From Arcicella aquatica (GTDB taxonomy: Bacteria; Bacteroidota; Bacteroidia; Cytophagales; Spirosomataceae), in assembly GCF_034928825.1 (NCBI RefSeq), contig NZ_JAYFUL010000028.1, forward strand, positions 1-64,000: a stretch of DNA of 64,000 nucleotides, given 5' to 3'. The position numbers and the translations under genes are program-made. This document shows positions 1 through 8,795 of the stretch, one piece after another; position 1 is the stretch's first letter; the number at the start of each line of letters is the position of its first letter. The notes beneath the pieces are model-generated. The model made no database searches, was not told the DNA's origin, and saw only the letters and a program-made list of their open reading frames with translations.

Positions 1-1
1 T

Positions 2-367
2 ATTGCAGATCAAGAGGCTTTAAGCTATCCTAAAAATACTACAATGCTCTTAGATTTAGGATATGTAGGATATTCTGCGGAGAATTTAACAGTTATTTTA
101 CCTCATAAAAAACCATATCGTGATGAATTAACTTTGGAACAAAAACAACAAAATACTAAACATTCTCAAAATCGGGTTTGTAATGAACATACCATGAAAG
201 GTATAAAACGAATGAGAATCGTTAAAGACCTTTTAATACTAAATGTTTTCAATTATGCCGATAGTTTATTTATAAATGCATGTGCTTTACACAACTTTAG
301 AGTCAAAAGCCCTATGAGAGCATACAGTCGGGCAAACTCGCACGTGAGTAAAATCATTTTTAACTAA
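2..367 (+). CDS. IS5-type DDE transposase, C-terminal part (runs in from outside)
   Basis: The reading frame is open from base 2, so only the last ~121 residues are inside the window and the start lies upstream. The visible part has the pattern of the C-terminal end of IS5/DDE_Tnp_4 transposases: a LGYxGY segment, then VILPHKKP, a stretch rich in basic residues, and NRVCNEHTMKGIKRMRI, which carries the last catalytic Glu followed by the conserved Arg/Lys residues. The enzyme would cut and join insertion-sequence ends. Whether the element is intact cannot be judged from here. I could not identify its right terminal repeat with confidence. It lies next to an unusual accessory cassette, which fits a mobile or acquired segment. 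The family is fairly certain; activity is unknown. Confidence 0.8.
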   Translation: MADQEALSYPKNTTMLLDLGYVGYSAENLTVILPHKKPYRDELTLEQKQQNTKHSQNRVCNEHTMKGIKRMRIVKDLLILNVFNYADSLFINACALHNFRVKSPMRAYSRANSHVSKIIFN

Positions 368-658
368 TAGCCTTTATTGATTATCAACATAAATCATATT
401 AGTAAAATTGCGGATAATCATGTATATATCGGCAATCGAGTAATCGCTATCAGTAATACATATCGAGAGAGTTTTCTGGAACTAATTAAAAAAAGAAGTT
501 TATAAGATTTCAGCTATCTAATTAATCCCTCGCTTGGCGTAGTGTTTTTCACTACGTCAATGTGTCATGCCTTCTTAGAAGGCAACGTCTAAGTCCAAAC
601 TTGAAAAATTAGAAAATGCGTTTCATTTTTGCAATGTAATATCTGTGTTGTGTGTATT
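368..658. other. Intergenic region holding one copy of the CGCCAAGC-type repeat
   Basis: No convincing gene is seen here. The segment contains the first copy of a ~61-bp repeat (527-587) that returns in the same orientation at 5192. The remainder is AT-rich sequence, probably including the right end of the transposase element. Confidence 0.5.
527..587 (+). repeat. Direct repeat copy 1 (left flank of the three-gene cassette)
   Basis: The segment begins CCCTCGCTTGGCGTAG, continues through TTTTTCACTACG and TGTGTCATGCC, and ends TTCTTAGAAGGCAACG. The same string with a few changes is found at 5192-5251 in the same orientation. A short inverted piece of it lies at 5375-5398. The reverse complement of its start (CGCCAAGCGA) is also the core of the repeats at 10857 and 11507, so it belongs to a wider intergenic repeat family. 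The two direct copies bracket the genes at 659-4610. Confidence 0.75.
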
Positions 659-1423
659 TTATAATATAAGCTTATTCATTTCATTTTGCATTCTTATCTT
701 TAAGTCCAATGAAGTTTCATCGTTTTTTGTTTCTAATATTATGAGTTCATATTCTCCTTTTTTATTTAAGTATTGGATAATGGGTAAAATGTCCATTCTA
801 AGTTTTTTTGACAGTTTTATAAAACCATCATTAAACTCTTCCAAAGAGTAGATACCTATTTGATTTCTTTTGCCAGATGTTCCACCTTCGGGAAATATCA
901 ATAAATTAGTGAGTTCTTTATTGGTTAGTATTTTGCGATATTCACTTTTAGTGGTAGGAACAACACTAATTTGATCTTGTAATGCAGATATTTCTTTGCT
1001 CTCATAAGGAATGCTAAGTGTTCTAAAACTATTAAAAGTAACATGTTGTTTTATAAGCAAATAGTAAAATAGAGGGAATCCGAGGAAAATGAAAGAATCG
1101 TTATTTGGTAAGAAAGAATTTTTTGATGTGCGAAAATCTTCCGGGTATATTTTTGCCAATTTACCTATACCTAGATGATTAGAAATAATTACACATTTTG
1201 AAGGGTAAGAGGCCGCATAGTAAGTTATATTAATTGGAAGGATTAACTCAATATTTATTAATAAATCAATAAAAGCACTTTGAACGTACTTATTATCATG
1301 CCGATTTATACAATCAGAGAAAAATTCTAATTGAAGTCTACGAACTTCGATTAGTTTATTATTTATAGTACTATCTTGGTAATAACTTTGAAATAGTTTT
1401 ACTATTTTATCTTCAATATTCAT
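659..1423 (-). CDS. Acyltransferase-like (PlsC/LPLAT superfamily) protein with altered motif I
   Basis: This 254-residue protein has two landmarks of glycerolipid acyltransferases: a motif I-like ISNHLGIGKL at residues 80-89 and a motif III-like FPEGGTSGKRNQIG at 177-190. In the family, motif I is normally NHX4D, where His and Asp form the catalytic dyad. Here the Asp position is Lys88, so classical transfer from acyl-CoA or acyl-ACP is doubtful, or the reaction differs. A hydrophobic stretch around residues 110-125 may contact the membrane. The gene overlaps the 3' end of the upstream nucleotidyltransferase by 11 bp, so the two are probably co-translated. It is the last gene of a three-gene minus-strand cassette. 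The superfamily call is reasonable; substrate and function are unknown. Confidence 0.6.
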   Translation of the reverse strand: MNIEDKIVKLFQSYYQDSTINNKLIEVRRLQLEFFSDCINRHDNKYVQSAFIDLLINIELILPINITYYAASYPSKCVIISNHLGIGKLAKIYPEDFRTSKNSFLPNNDSFIFLGFPLFYYLLIKQHVTFNSFRTLSIPYESKEISALQDQISVVPTTKSEYRKILTNKELTNLLIFPEGGTSGKRNQIGIYSLEEFNDGFIKLSKKLRMDILPIIQYLNKKGEYELIILETKNDETSLDLKIRMQNEMNKLIL

Positions 1424-2258
1424 GGTTAAATAACTTTCCCAACTGATATTTTACAATTTTTTCATCATGAATGCTGGTGATATTTTTGCGAATTTCTTTT
1501 GATAAAGTTGCAATTTTGCTACAACTTATAAACGAATCTATAACTTTGAGTATGCTAATCATTTCCAAGCAAGTTCGCTCTTTTAAATAATTATTTTTAT
1601 ATAGATAGTTAAATAAATGTTCAAATTCATTAATATACGTATCTGTTTCGTTAACAAAAGAGATATCATGATTACCGGTTTTAACATCAAATAGAGTCTT
1701 GCAAAACGCCTCATTTTTACTAATTTTTAAATATTCAGAAGCTAATAAAGAACAATTTTTATTTTTCTTAAATATGAGAGTTGGTGTATTCATAAAAAGA
1801 TGTAGAAAAATTTTATTCATAAAGTATTGTCTTCGTAATTGATTATAGGGGTCCGATTTTGTATTTGAAATATATTCAATAACGGCCACATAGAACCAAA
1901 ATATATATACGATATCATACAAGTCTGAGTTGAGAGAATCATAAATTCGACTTTGTACATATAAATCCACATCATAACTTTTGTCTTTATATGACAATTT
2001 ATTAAATAATATATTTATATTATTGTACTTTACTTTAATTTCATTTATATATTTGGGATTTAAATGTGGTTTATTACATAATATATCAATGTCTGAAAAA
2101 GATATTATACTTTCAGGAGTAATTAATAAATGAGGTTCTCCTTGAATCCAAGAACCCGTTAATTCTCCGTCTAAAGACTTAATTTCTTTTATTATTTCAT
2201 CCTTCAATGTCTCAATTAAAGAATCTCTATTTATTAACTGTTTCGCTATTAATTTCAT
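1413..2258 (-). CDS. Nucleotidyltransferase (polymerase-beta superfamily)
   Basis: The 281-residue product shows the minimal nucleotidyltransferase pattern: GS at residues 35-36, the metal-binding pair D56/D58 in SDIDIL, and a third acidic segment YDVDLYV around residues 95-101. All acidic positions expected of a catalytic fold are present, so the protein may be active. The remaining ~170 residues look helical and hydrophobic in part (WFYVAVIEYI). Family members transfer nucleotides to antibiotics, RNA, proteins or small molecules; nothing here decides between these. It lies 6 bp downstream of the nucleoside-phosphorylase-like gene and overlaps the acyltransferase-like gene by 11 bp, which argues for one transcription unit and a joint role. 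Confidence 0.65.
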   Translation of the reverse strand: MKLIAKQLINRDSLIETLKDEIIKEIKSLDGELTGSWIQGEPHLLITPESIISFSDIDILCNKPHLNPKYINEIKVKYNNINILFNKLSYKDKSYDVDLYVQSRIYDSLNSDLYDIVYIFWFYVAVIEYISNTKSDPYNQLRRQYFMNKIFLHLFMNTPTLIFKKNKNCSLLASEYLKISKNEAFCKTLFDVKTGNHDISFVNETDTYINEFEHLFNYLYKNNYLKERTCLEMISILKVIDSFISCSKIATLSKEIRKNITSIHDEKIVKYQLGKLFNHEY

Positions 2259-2264
2259 TGTATA

Positions 2265-4610
2265 TTAATTTATACGGTTTATTATTTTTCTAAGATTTTT
2301 GAACTCTTTAATAGTTCTAATACTATTTACTTGGAGAATTTGTGTTCTAACTTCTGTAATCTGTTTCTTGAAAGCTTTAAAGTAGGGTCCCTCAAGCTTA
2401 TCATCCATGAAGCTAATAACTATAGATTTCAAGTCTTTATCCTTAATCAAATGTAATAACTCAGCGAATCCTTCTGCTTGAGAATTAGTTCCTGATTTTT
2501 TTTGCAAAAAACTTGCGACTGTAAATAATCTCACTGATAATGTAGGATTGTGTGTAAATTGAATAACCCCCTCTACAAATAGGCAAACGGCTAGTGATTT
2601 TGATACATTACTTGGCTGATTTTTATTTTCCTTTTCTTCATATTTTATATAACACTCTTGTATGTTAGTAATCTCTTTAATAAATGTATCAATTTCGTTA
2701 TTCGATATGTTATTTCCCTTCTCTTTGAAAATATATTCTATATATAATTCATTAAGTTCAACGACTTGCTTAATAAATGGGAACTCTTTATAGAATTTTT
2801 TTGATTCAGATATGCTGTTTAAAGCCATGTCCCTATTTCCTATATAGGTGTAACAAATTGCAATCCTATTATAAATTGACGGAATGAATTTTTGATTTAA
2901 TTTAAACCTATCAATGGACTGAATTATGTTATTTCCGAAATTTATTGTTTCCTCATTGAGAAAGCCTTGTTGTATATTGATTTTAAATTTTATCACTAAT
3001 AGCATTAAGGAACAAGCACTTTCCCTAGATTCTTTCTTATTTGCTATTTTACATACGCCACTCGCTTTTTTTAAATAGCCATATTTTTGATAGACGAGTG
3101 CTAAATCTATTATTTTTTCAGTTGATAAATCTGAAATTTTTTCATCATTATTAATTATGTCAAGAATTGCCCACTCCGCATTGTTAAAATTCTCTATATA
3201 CTCTTCTTTAAATAATAAATTATCAGACCATCTAAGAATTATCTCATCATTTTTAATAGCTTGTATCAGATTAGTTAATGGCATTTCTTTATATAGATGG
3301 AAATCGTCATTAACCTCAATTCCATAAACTGGAATTAGTCTAATAATTTCCTTTGCTGACTTTTCTAAAAAGACACTCATGTTTTTCTTTCTTTCAATGT
3401 CTTTATGTGCGTGTTCTTTGTCTGCTAAACCATATTTACTTATATTTTTATATTCTTTATCAAGTTTACTGTGTAGGTAATCTGTAATAAAGTGTATGCA
3501 AAAAAAATTAATGTTACTATTTACTTCTTTTAAGTGCTTAGCAATGTAACCAATTTCATTATCAACAGTTCCAGGCCTGTATTGATTGTACCCTTCAGCC
3601 TGACTGTAGGTCTCGCCTATAACTGTTGGTACTGTAAGATGAATTCCTGTTGTTTGAATTTCAGAGTCAAGTAACTTAAAAAAATCAAATTGATTTGCTA
3701 GTTGCCCATAGTTATTTGTTTCCCACTTTTCAGTTTTCTTGTTTTTTTCAATAATTGAATAAATTTGTGGGGAAACGCTTTTGTATATCGTACCAATAGA
3801 AATAAATGTCCCTGCCTTTGCAATGTACATTATTGTTTTAGCGCCACATTCAGCAATAGCTTTTGAAATTAATCCGCTAGCAGACCCCCAATAAGAATGT
3901 TTAAATCCAATAAATATGCACCTTTTGTTTGTTAATTTATGGTTTACAATCGAAATGCCAAACAAATCATCTAATCCTAGCGGTTCAAAATCCAAAACAA
4001 TTTCACAAGTTTCCGTTTTCAAAATATTAGATTGTAATTCAGTAACATGACCTAGAACAACAAAATCTCCCTTTTCTATAAAACTTGCTATTTCATCTTT
4101 AAAATTTGTCCAAATAGTGATCCCCAATTCTAATTTTGGAAAATGGATAGTTTCAATTTTTATATCTTTTTTGGCTAATTGCTTTTCCTCTATGTATAAA
4201 TGGCAATATGTATTTACTAATTCACTATATTGCTCAACATATTCTTTTGAAGGAAATACAATTATCCAAAGCTCTTCTTCTTTTTTTATTATATTTTCAA
4301 CTTCAATAAAAAATGGTCTTTTGCAATTGAACATTTTTTGGGATTTTGACTCTCTCTCTATTTTCTTTTTTACAGAGTAGTTATCCTTAAGTAATATCTC
4401 CATATGTCCTTCATAGGCACCAAAAACTTTAATTACAGGTGAAATAGATTTAATCCATTTATTTAATGTTTCTTTTTGAGATTTACTAAATTTTGTACCA
4501 GTTACATAAGAAATAAACTCGTCTTCTACCATGGTATGTGAAGTCCCATCTATATACTCAGGGTTAGAAATTTCTTGTTGGGTGTAATATTCAAAGTAAT
4601 TATCAATCAT
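2265..4610 (-). CDS. Nucleoside-phosphorylase-like domain protein with helical (TPR-like) C-terminus
   Basis: This is a 781-residue protein without signal peptide or membrane segments. Residues ~230-390 resemble the purine/uridine phosphorylase fold: an Ile/Phe-rich strand before a Ser/Gly loop (GFKHSYWGSASG), an ECGAKTIMYIAKAGT segment like the family's lGvkriirvGtaG, and VDNEIGYIAKHL followed by HFITDYL, which matches the family's VDME(x)A...(x)SDY region. Residues ~490-720 are Leu/Lys-rich helical pairs typical of TPR-like scaffolds (for example YNRIAICYTYIGNRDMALNSI). Such phosphorylase-like domains fused to repeat scaffolds are known in signalling and conflict proteins, where they may sense or cleave a nucleotide. 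This gene heads the cassette with the nucleotidyltransferase and acyltransferase-like genes. Fold assignment is by motif only; the function is inferred. Confidence 0.5.
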   Translation of the reverse strand: MIDNYFEYYTQQEISNPEYIDGTSHTMVEDEFISYVTGTKFSKSQKETLNKWIKSISPVIKVFGAYEGHMEILLKDNYSVKKKIERESKSQKMFNCKRPFFIEVENIIKKEEELWIIVFPSKEYVEQYSELVNTYCHLYIEEKQLAKKDIKIETIHFPKLELGITIWTNFKDEIASFIEKGDFVVLGHVTELQSNILKTETCEIVLDFEPLGLDDLFGISIVNHKLTNKRCIFIGFKHSYWGSASGLISKAIAECGAKTIMYIAKAGTFISIGTIYKSVSPQIYSIIEKNKKTEKWETNNYGQLANQFDFFKLLDSEIQTTGIHLTVPTVIGETYSQAEGYNQYRPGTVDNEIGYIAKHLKEVNSNINFFCIHFITDYLHSKLDKEYKNISKYGLADKEHAHKDIERKKNMSVFLEKSAKEIIRLIPVYGIEVNDDFHLYKEMPLTNLIQAIKNDEIILRWSDNLLFKEEYIENFNNAEWAILDIINNDEKISDLSTEKIIDLALVYQKYGYLKKASGVCKIANKKESRESACSLMLLVIKFKINIQQGFLNEETINFGNNIIQSIDRFKLNQKFIPSIYNRIAICYTYIGNRDMALNSISESKKFYKEFPFIKQVVELNELYIEYIFKEKGNNISNNEIDTFIKEITNIQECYIKYEEKENKNQPSNVSKSLAVCLFVEGVIQFTHNPTLSVRLFTVASFLQKKSGTNSQAEGFAELLHLIKDKDLKSIVISFMDDKLEGPYFKAFKKQITEVRTQILQVNSIRTIKEFKNLRKIINRIN

Positions 4611-5191
4611 TTTAGGGTTTATTGTTTTATTCTAATAGTACACACTACTTGCTAATAAACGGAATTGTTGTAGTACTTTTAGTATTTTTGTGTTATTACT
4701 GTTATATTTAATATCCTTAAGGTCTTAACTTCTTTAAACATAACGGTCAGCTTTTTTATTCCTAAAAATTAAACCGTAAATCAAGTACTCGTGCATTACT
4801 TCAAAATCTACTATTTTACTTTCTAGTAAACCCATTTTAGACTAAATGCTTATCATATATTACAAATATATTGATACTAAATTACATTTTTAATTATTAA
4901 TACCATACTAATAATAAAAAACGAAATTATTTTTTCTGCTTAATTACCATGAAAATGAATACAAATAACCCAATCATTTATTTTTCATTTTCAGGAAATT
5001 TTACTACTTTTATATAAATAGGTGTAGCACCAATGTCCCTTAGTTAAGGGAAAATTATTTTTGAGTAGGTGTTTTAATTATATTTATTTTGTAGGAAAAT
5101 GTCTGACCTATTTACCTGTTTTCCTTCGCTTACTACCTCCATTTCAAATCCACAATATCTAAAGAATTTAACCGATATTCTCAAAGCTGAA

Positions 5192-5264
5192 CCCTCGCTT
5201 GGCGTAGGTTTTTTCACTACGCCACTGTGTCATGCCTTCTTAGAAGGCAACCTTAGAAGGCAAC
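5192..5264 (+). repeat. Direct repeat copy 2 (right flank of the three-gene cassette)
   Basis: This starts CCCTCGCTTGGCGTAGG and follows copy 1 (527-587) nearly base for base to AGAAGGCAAC at 5251. The last 13 bp (CTTAGAAGGCAAC) are then duplicated in tandem at 5252-5264. A complementary piece (CACTACGCCAAGCTAGGG) follows at about 5378-5395, so an inverted pair is also present on this side. A 70-codon plus-strand frame crossing it is not a believable gene. Confidence 0.75.
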
Positions 5265-5374
5265 GGGTCAATAATTATATGAATAAACTAAAAACTAAAA
5301 CACACGGCTAAAAGCTAATACTTAATTTAACCAAAAACTTATTATACGGTAAATAAATATTTGAAGAGACGCCA

Positions 5375-5398
5375 TAAACACTACGCCAAGCTAGGGTT
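5375..5398 (-). repeat. Inverted partial copy of the CGCCAAGC-type repeat
   Basis: The segment reads AACACTACGCCAAGCTAGGG, the reverse complement of the first ~20 bases of the repeats at 527 and 5192. It ends at the stop of the ketopantoate-reductase-like gene (5399) and could form a large stem with 5192-5210. Confidence 0.55.
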
Positions 5399-6325
5399 TT
5401 ATTCGCGAAAATTCAGTTCAGCTTTTATTTTAGTAAGGTCTCCAAGTAGTTTTGTCTGTACTACTTCATTCCCTTTGCCTAATTTCTGGGCAATAGCTAC
5501 TATGGCAAAATTTAGTGTTTCAATCTCGGTTTTTCGTTTATTATTAATGTCTTGTAAGGTCGAGATAAGCTGTCCATCAGACATTTTGCTAATCATTAAT
5601 ACACTTTCAATTACTTCCTGTTCAGTTATTTCAATACCTGATAAATTGGCGATTTTGACACATTCGCTAATTACATTTTTGGCTAAATCCATAACGCCTT
5701 TATCTCTTAAAAATATACCATTATCAGTATCTAAAAGGGGGCAAATGGAATTGAAAACACAGTTTGCAATCGCTTTTTCCCAGATAGTGTATTGAATGTT
5801 TTCTTCTGCTCTAAATTGGAATATTTGATTATTTAGCTGGTTTACAATATGTTGTAGGCTATCTTCTTTACCATTAATGATGCCAATTTGTGATACTGCT
5901 ACGGGTTTGAACCTTACTAGGTTTTCTCCTAATACTTGGCAGGTCGTAAATAACACACATCGATGTATATCTGTGAACCCTTTTTCAAGAAATGGAGATT
6001 CTACGCCTAGTCCATTTTGTAGAAGGACTATCGGCGAGTATTTAGCACTTATCTTTAACGTTTCGGCTAGTTTCTCATTTCCAAAAGATTTATTGGTGAC
6101 TACCAATATACCATCGAATGCTGAATGGCTAGCAAGAGAACTCACTTCGATTTCGGCTTTCAAGATAGTTTGTTGGTCTATTTGAACAGATATTGTTTCG
6201 TATTGTGTAGGGAGGTTGTCCACACTTCCCCTAATGATATATACGTCTTTGCCCTCTAATTTCAAAAAAACTGCTAACGCTTTACCCACAGCTCCTGCAC
6301 CGATGATGTATATTTTATTTCCCAT
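5399..6325 (-). CDS. 2-dehydropantoate 2-reductase family protein (ApbA/PanE-like)
   Basis: The 308-residue protein starts with a Rossmann nucleotide-binding loop (IIGAGAVGKALA, residues ~6-17) and has the family's C-terminal helical domain with WEKAIANCVFNSI, giving the K-x3-N-x3-N pattern of the catalytic Lys and substrate Asn residues, and STLQDINNKRKTEIETLN close to the C-terminus. PanE reduces ketopantoate to pantoate with NADPH in the cytoplasm for pantothenate and CoA synthesis. panC and panD occur at 34283 and 35224, but this gene is far from them and sits after a peptidase, overlapping it by 11 bp. It could therefore be a paralogue acting on another 2-keto acid. Family assignment is firm; the exact substrate is not. 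Confidence 0.85.
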   Translation of the reverse strand: MGNKIYIIGAGAVGKALAVFLKLEGKDVYIIRGSVDNLPTQYETISVQIDQQTILKAEIEVSSLASHSAFDGILVVTNKSFGNEKLAETLKISAKYSPIVLLQNGLGVESPFLEKGFTDIHRCVLFTTCQVLGENLVRFKPVAVSQIGIINGKEDSLQHIVNQLNNQIFQFRAEENIQYTIWEKAIANCVFNSICPLLDTDNGIFLRDKGVMDLAKNVISECVKIANLSGIEITEQEVIESVLMISKMSDGQLISTLQDINNKRKTEIETLNFAIVAIAQKLGKGNEVVQTKLLGDLTKIKAELNFRE

Positions 6326-8216
6326 TTATAGTGTTTGATAAAATGTTTACGGATATTTTACTTTCGCTGAATACTTTTATGGTTGCTTTCTGAAAATCTC
6401 TTTCATTGGCTTTATAAATATTGTTTACAAATTTTTGAGGATTAACATCGAATAAAGGAAAGGCTGACGACTGTATCTGAATCATGATGCTATGCCCTTT
6501 TTTGAAGGTGTGGTAAACATCTTGGAGTCGAAAATCCAGATTAGTTTTCTGGTTTGGAACAAGCGGTTCAGGACTGGAGAAAGAATTTCTGAATTTTGCT
6601 CTCATTATTTCACTACGAACCATCTGTTGGTAGCCAGCCAATTTGATACCTACTGGACTGTACTGACTATTGGGTTCATTTTGAGGGTAACCGTCGATAA
6701 CTTTAACAAAAAAGTCAGCATCAGTTCCTGATGTTGAAAATTTTAGATTAATCTTTATCTCTCCAATAAAGGTAATATCTTCCTGTAATGCTTCGGTTTG
6801 AAAAGTTAGCACATCCTGTCGATTAGAAACAAACCTTTGGTCGTCACTCATGTAATTAGGTAAAAAATCAAGGGTTTCAAACACTCCTTCTGCATAAGGA
6901 ACAGGATGCTTAGGGTCAGATACATATTGCCGAAATCCATTTTTGGGATAAACTGCTGATAGTTTTTTATCTGCATGAAGGTATAAATCTAACCCTACAG
7001 CATCTTTAACTGGATATTCAGTAAAATTTGTCCATTCTTTTTTACCTGTATCAAAAAGGTAGGCTTTAGGCAATTGGGTGTCTTTGTCGATAGCATTTTT
7101 TAAATGTTTTTTATAGAATGGTAATTCGATGTTTTTCTGAAAAAAGGTTGCTAAACTATCACCAAAATAAATGTTTCCTTGCAAATGGTGTCCCTGTTCT
7201 CTTGACCAATCTCCATGACCAAAAGGCCCCATAATCAACGTGTTTGACACAGCAGCATTGTTTTTTTCTATCTGCTTATATATATCCAACACACCAACCA
7301 TATCTTCGGCATCGAACCAACCGCCAACATTTAATATGGGAGGCATTTTTGTAGGTGGATTCAAATGGGGAATTATACTGCGTTTCTGCCAAAAATCATC
7401 ATAGTTAGGATGCTCTATTATTTCATTCCAAAAGAAATTATCAGAATACAGTTTTCCAAAATTTTGTAGAGGAGTCATCGACTTATACCAATTATAACCA
7501 TTGTTGGCGTTAATTTCAGGGAAATGTGCTAGAAACCAATGACTTTCGGTTGGTTTTTGGGTAGGAATACCAAAAACTGGCAGGGCATTGCCAACAGCTA
7601 AAACAAAAGCACCATTATGATGGAAGTCTTCAAAGAAAAAATCTGAAATGGGTGCTTGGGGAGACACAGCTTTGATAGCAGGATGTCCGCTTAAAGCACC
7701 TGCAATGGCATAAAAGCCAGTATAGGAAATGCCATATAATCCTACATTGCCATTGTTGTTCGGAATGTTTTTCAATAACCATTCTATGGTATCGAATGTA
7801 TCAGAAGATTCATCTACGTCTTTTAAAGTTTTTTTCGACGGAATGTAAGGAGTCATATTTGTAAAAATACCCTCAGACATGTATCTTCCTCTCACGTCTT
7901 GCTTGACAAAAATAAATTTTTCTCGCATTACGTGGGTTGAATAATACAGGAGTTTTGGGTAATTGCTAGTCCCATAAGGTGAAGAACCAAAACATGTACG
8001 GTGGATTAAAAAAGGGTAGGGGTTTTCACTGGAAATATCTTTAGGAATATAAATGGAGGTGAATAATCTAATGCCATCTCGCATAGTGATATACACTTCT
8101 TGCTTAGAGAAATTTTCACGTACAAAAACTGAATCCTGTTGAGCCAATGTTAGCTTTTGACCAGTTAGCATTAGCGGGAAAAGAACAGATAAGAAGGCAG
8201 ATAGAAAGGTTTTCAT
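6315..8216 (-). CDS. CocE/NonD family (S15-like) secreted hydrolase
   Basis: This 633-residue protein has an N-terminal signal peptide (residues 1 to ~19). The catalytic alpha/beta-hydrolase domain shows GISYTG with nucleophile Ser164, VGGWFDAED with the likely acid at Asp302 or Asp305, and GPFGHGDW with His334. DVRGRYMSEG at ~107-116 is the conserved stretch seen in CocE and alpha-amino-acid ester hydrolases. The C-terminal third is the jelly-roll X-Pro dipeptidyl-peptidase domain. The family cleaves acyl bonds in peptides or esters in the periplasm or outside. It lies 10 bp downstream of a DinB-like gene and overlaps the PanE-like gene by 11 bp, so it is inside an operon. The substrate cannot be inferred. 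Confidence 0.88.
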   Translation of the reverse strand: MKTFLSAFLSVLFPLMLTGQKLTLAQQDSVFVRENFSKQEVYITMRDGIRLFTSIYIPKDISSENPYPFLIHRTCFGSSPYGTSNYPKLLYYSTHVMREKFIFVKQDVRGRYMSEGIFTNMTPYIPSKKTLKDVDESSDTFDTIEWLLKNIPNNNGNVGLYGISYTGFYAIAGALSGHPAIKAVSPQAPISDFFFEDFHHNGAFVLAVGNALPVFGIPTQKPTESHWFLAHFPEINANNGYNWYKSMTPLQNFGKLYSDNFFWNEIIEHPNYDDFWQKRSIIPHLNPPTKMPPILNVGGWFDAEDMVGVLDIYKQIEKNNAAVSNTLIMGPFGHGDWSREQGHHLQGNIYFGDSLATFFQKNIELPFYKKHLKNAIDKDTQLPKAYLFDTGKKEWTNFTEYPVKDAVGLDLYLHADKKLSAVYPKNGFRQYVSDPKHPVPYAEGVFETLDFLPNYMSDDQRFVSNRQDVLTFQTEALQEDITFIGEIKINLKFSTSGTDADFFVKVIDGYPQNEPNSQYSPVGIKLAGYQQMVRSEIMRAKFRNSFSSPEPLVPNQKTNLDFRLQDVYHTFKKGHSIMIQIQSSAFPLFDVNPQKFVNNIYKANERDFQKATIKVFSESKISVNILSNTINGK

Positions 8217-8226
8217 GAGTTGAATA

Positions 8227-8784
8227 TTATTTTAGATACTCATCTGTAAAATGAGTTTTCTCTTTTGGCTTAGAAAATTTGTTGCTATTGTAATCATCCG
8301 AATTACCTTTTGGTATAGATAGAGATTGCCAGTTATCAGTAGCCATTTTACCGATATAAACAATTTGCCCAACATGATATGGATAATGAGCAAGCTGTCT
8401 GTTGATGGCTTCCTGCACGGTATGCCCTTGGTTTCGTATATAAATGATAGTGTCTAAATCGGCATTGGTTAATGTGTTGAGTGTATTGAATAGGCAATTC
8501 CAGCCTTCATTCCATTTTGTCATTAATTCATTTTTGGTGAGGATGATATTTTCAAATTCAGCATCCCTATTCCTCCATTCTTTTTCACCATCTGTTGTTA
8601 AGAAATCCGACCATCGCGAGAGCATATTTCCAGCAAGATGGTTTACAATCATCGCAATACTATTACTTTCTTCGTTGTATTGCCAGAAAAGTTTATCATC
8701 ACTTACTTGGCTAAAGGTCTTTTCTGCAAGCATTTTGTAATACTCAAATTGCTTAATGGCACTATCTAAATAATTGTTATCCAT
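8227..8784 (-). CDS. DUF1572/DinB-superfamily protein
   Basis: This is a 185-residue four-helix-bundle type protein. Three histidines in the usual metal-binding pattern are visible: His49 in IVNHLAGN, and His133 and His137 in QLAHYPYHVGQI. DinB-like proteins bind a divalent metal; many act as thiol-dependent transferases or are stress-induced, but DUF1572 members are uncharacterised. It sits between an antibiotic-monooxygenase-like gene (11 bp upstream) and the CocE-like hydrolase (10 bp downstream) in the same minus-strand unit. The family is well supported; the function is unknown. Confidence 0.8.
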   Translation of the reverse strand: MDNNYLDSAIKQFEYYKMLAEKTFSQVSDDKLFWQYNEESNSIAMIVNHLAGNMLSRWSDFLTTDGEKEWRNRDAEFENIILTKNELMTKWNEGWNCLFNTLNTLTNADLDTIIYIRNQGHTVQEAINRQLAHYPYHVGQIVYIGKMATDNWQSLSIPKGNSDDYNSNKFSKPKEKTHFTDEYLK

Positions 8785-8795
8785 CTTATTTATAG

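Larger units (their letters stand above)
4611..5398. other. 788-bp AT-rich intergenic region upstream of the cassette, with repeats
   Basis: No convincing protein-coding gene is seen. A 33-codon minus-strand frame (4734-4835, starting MGLLESK) lies upstream of the 781-residue gene and could be a leader or a gene remnant, but nothing supports it beyond its frame. The right-hand third holds direct repeat copy 2 (5192-5264) and an inverted partial copy (5375-5398). The promoter of the cassette should lie just above 4610. Confidence 0.4.

Noticed and set aside
645..851. 68-codon plus-strand frame opposite the acyltransferase-like gene
   Set aside because: It lies within a longer minus-strand gene with recognisable motifs.
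5099..5311. 70-codon plus-strand frame in the gap above the cassette
   Set aside because: It runs across the repeat copy at 5192 and has no gene-like composition; it is an accident of repeat sequence.
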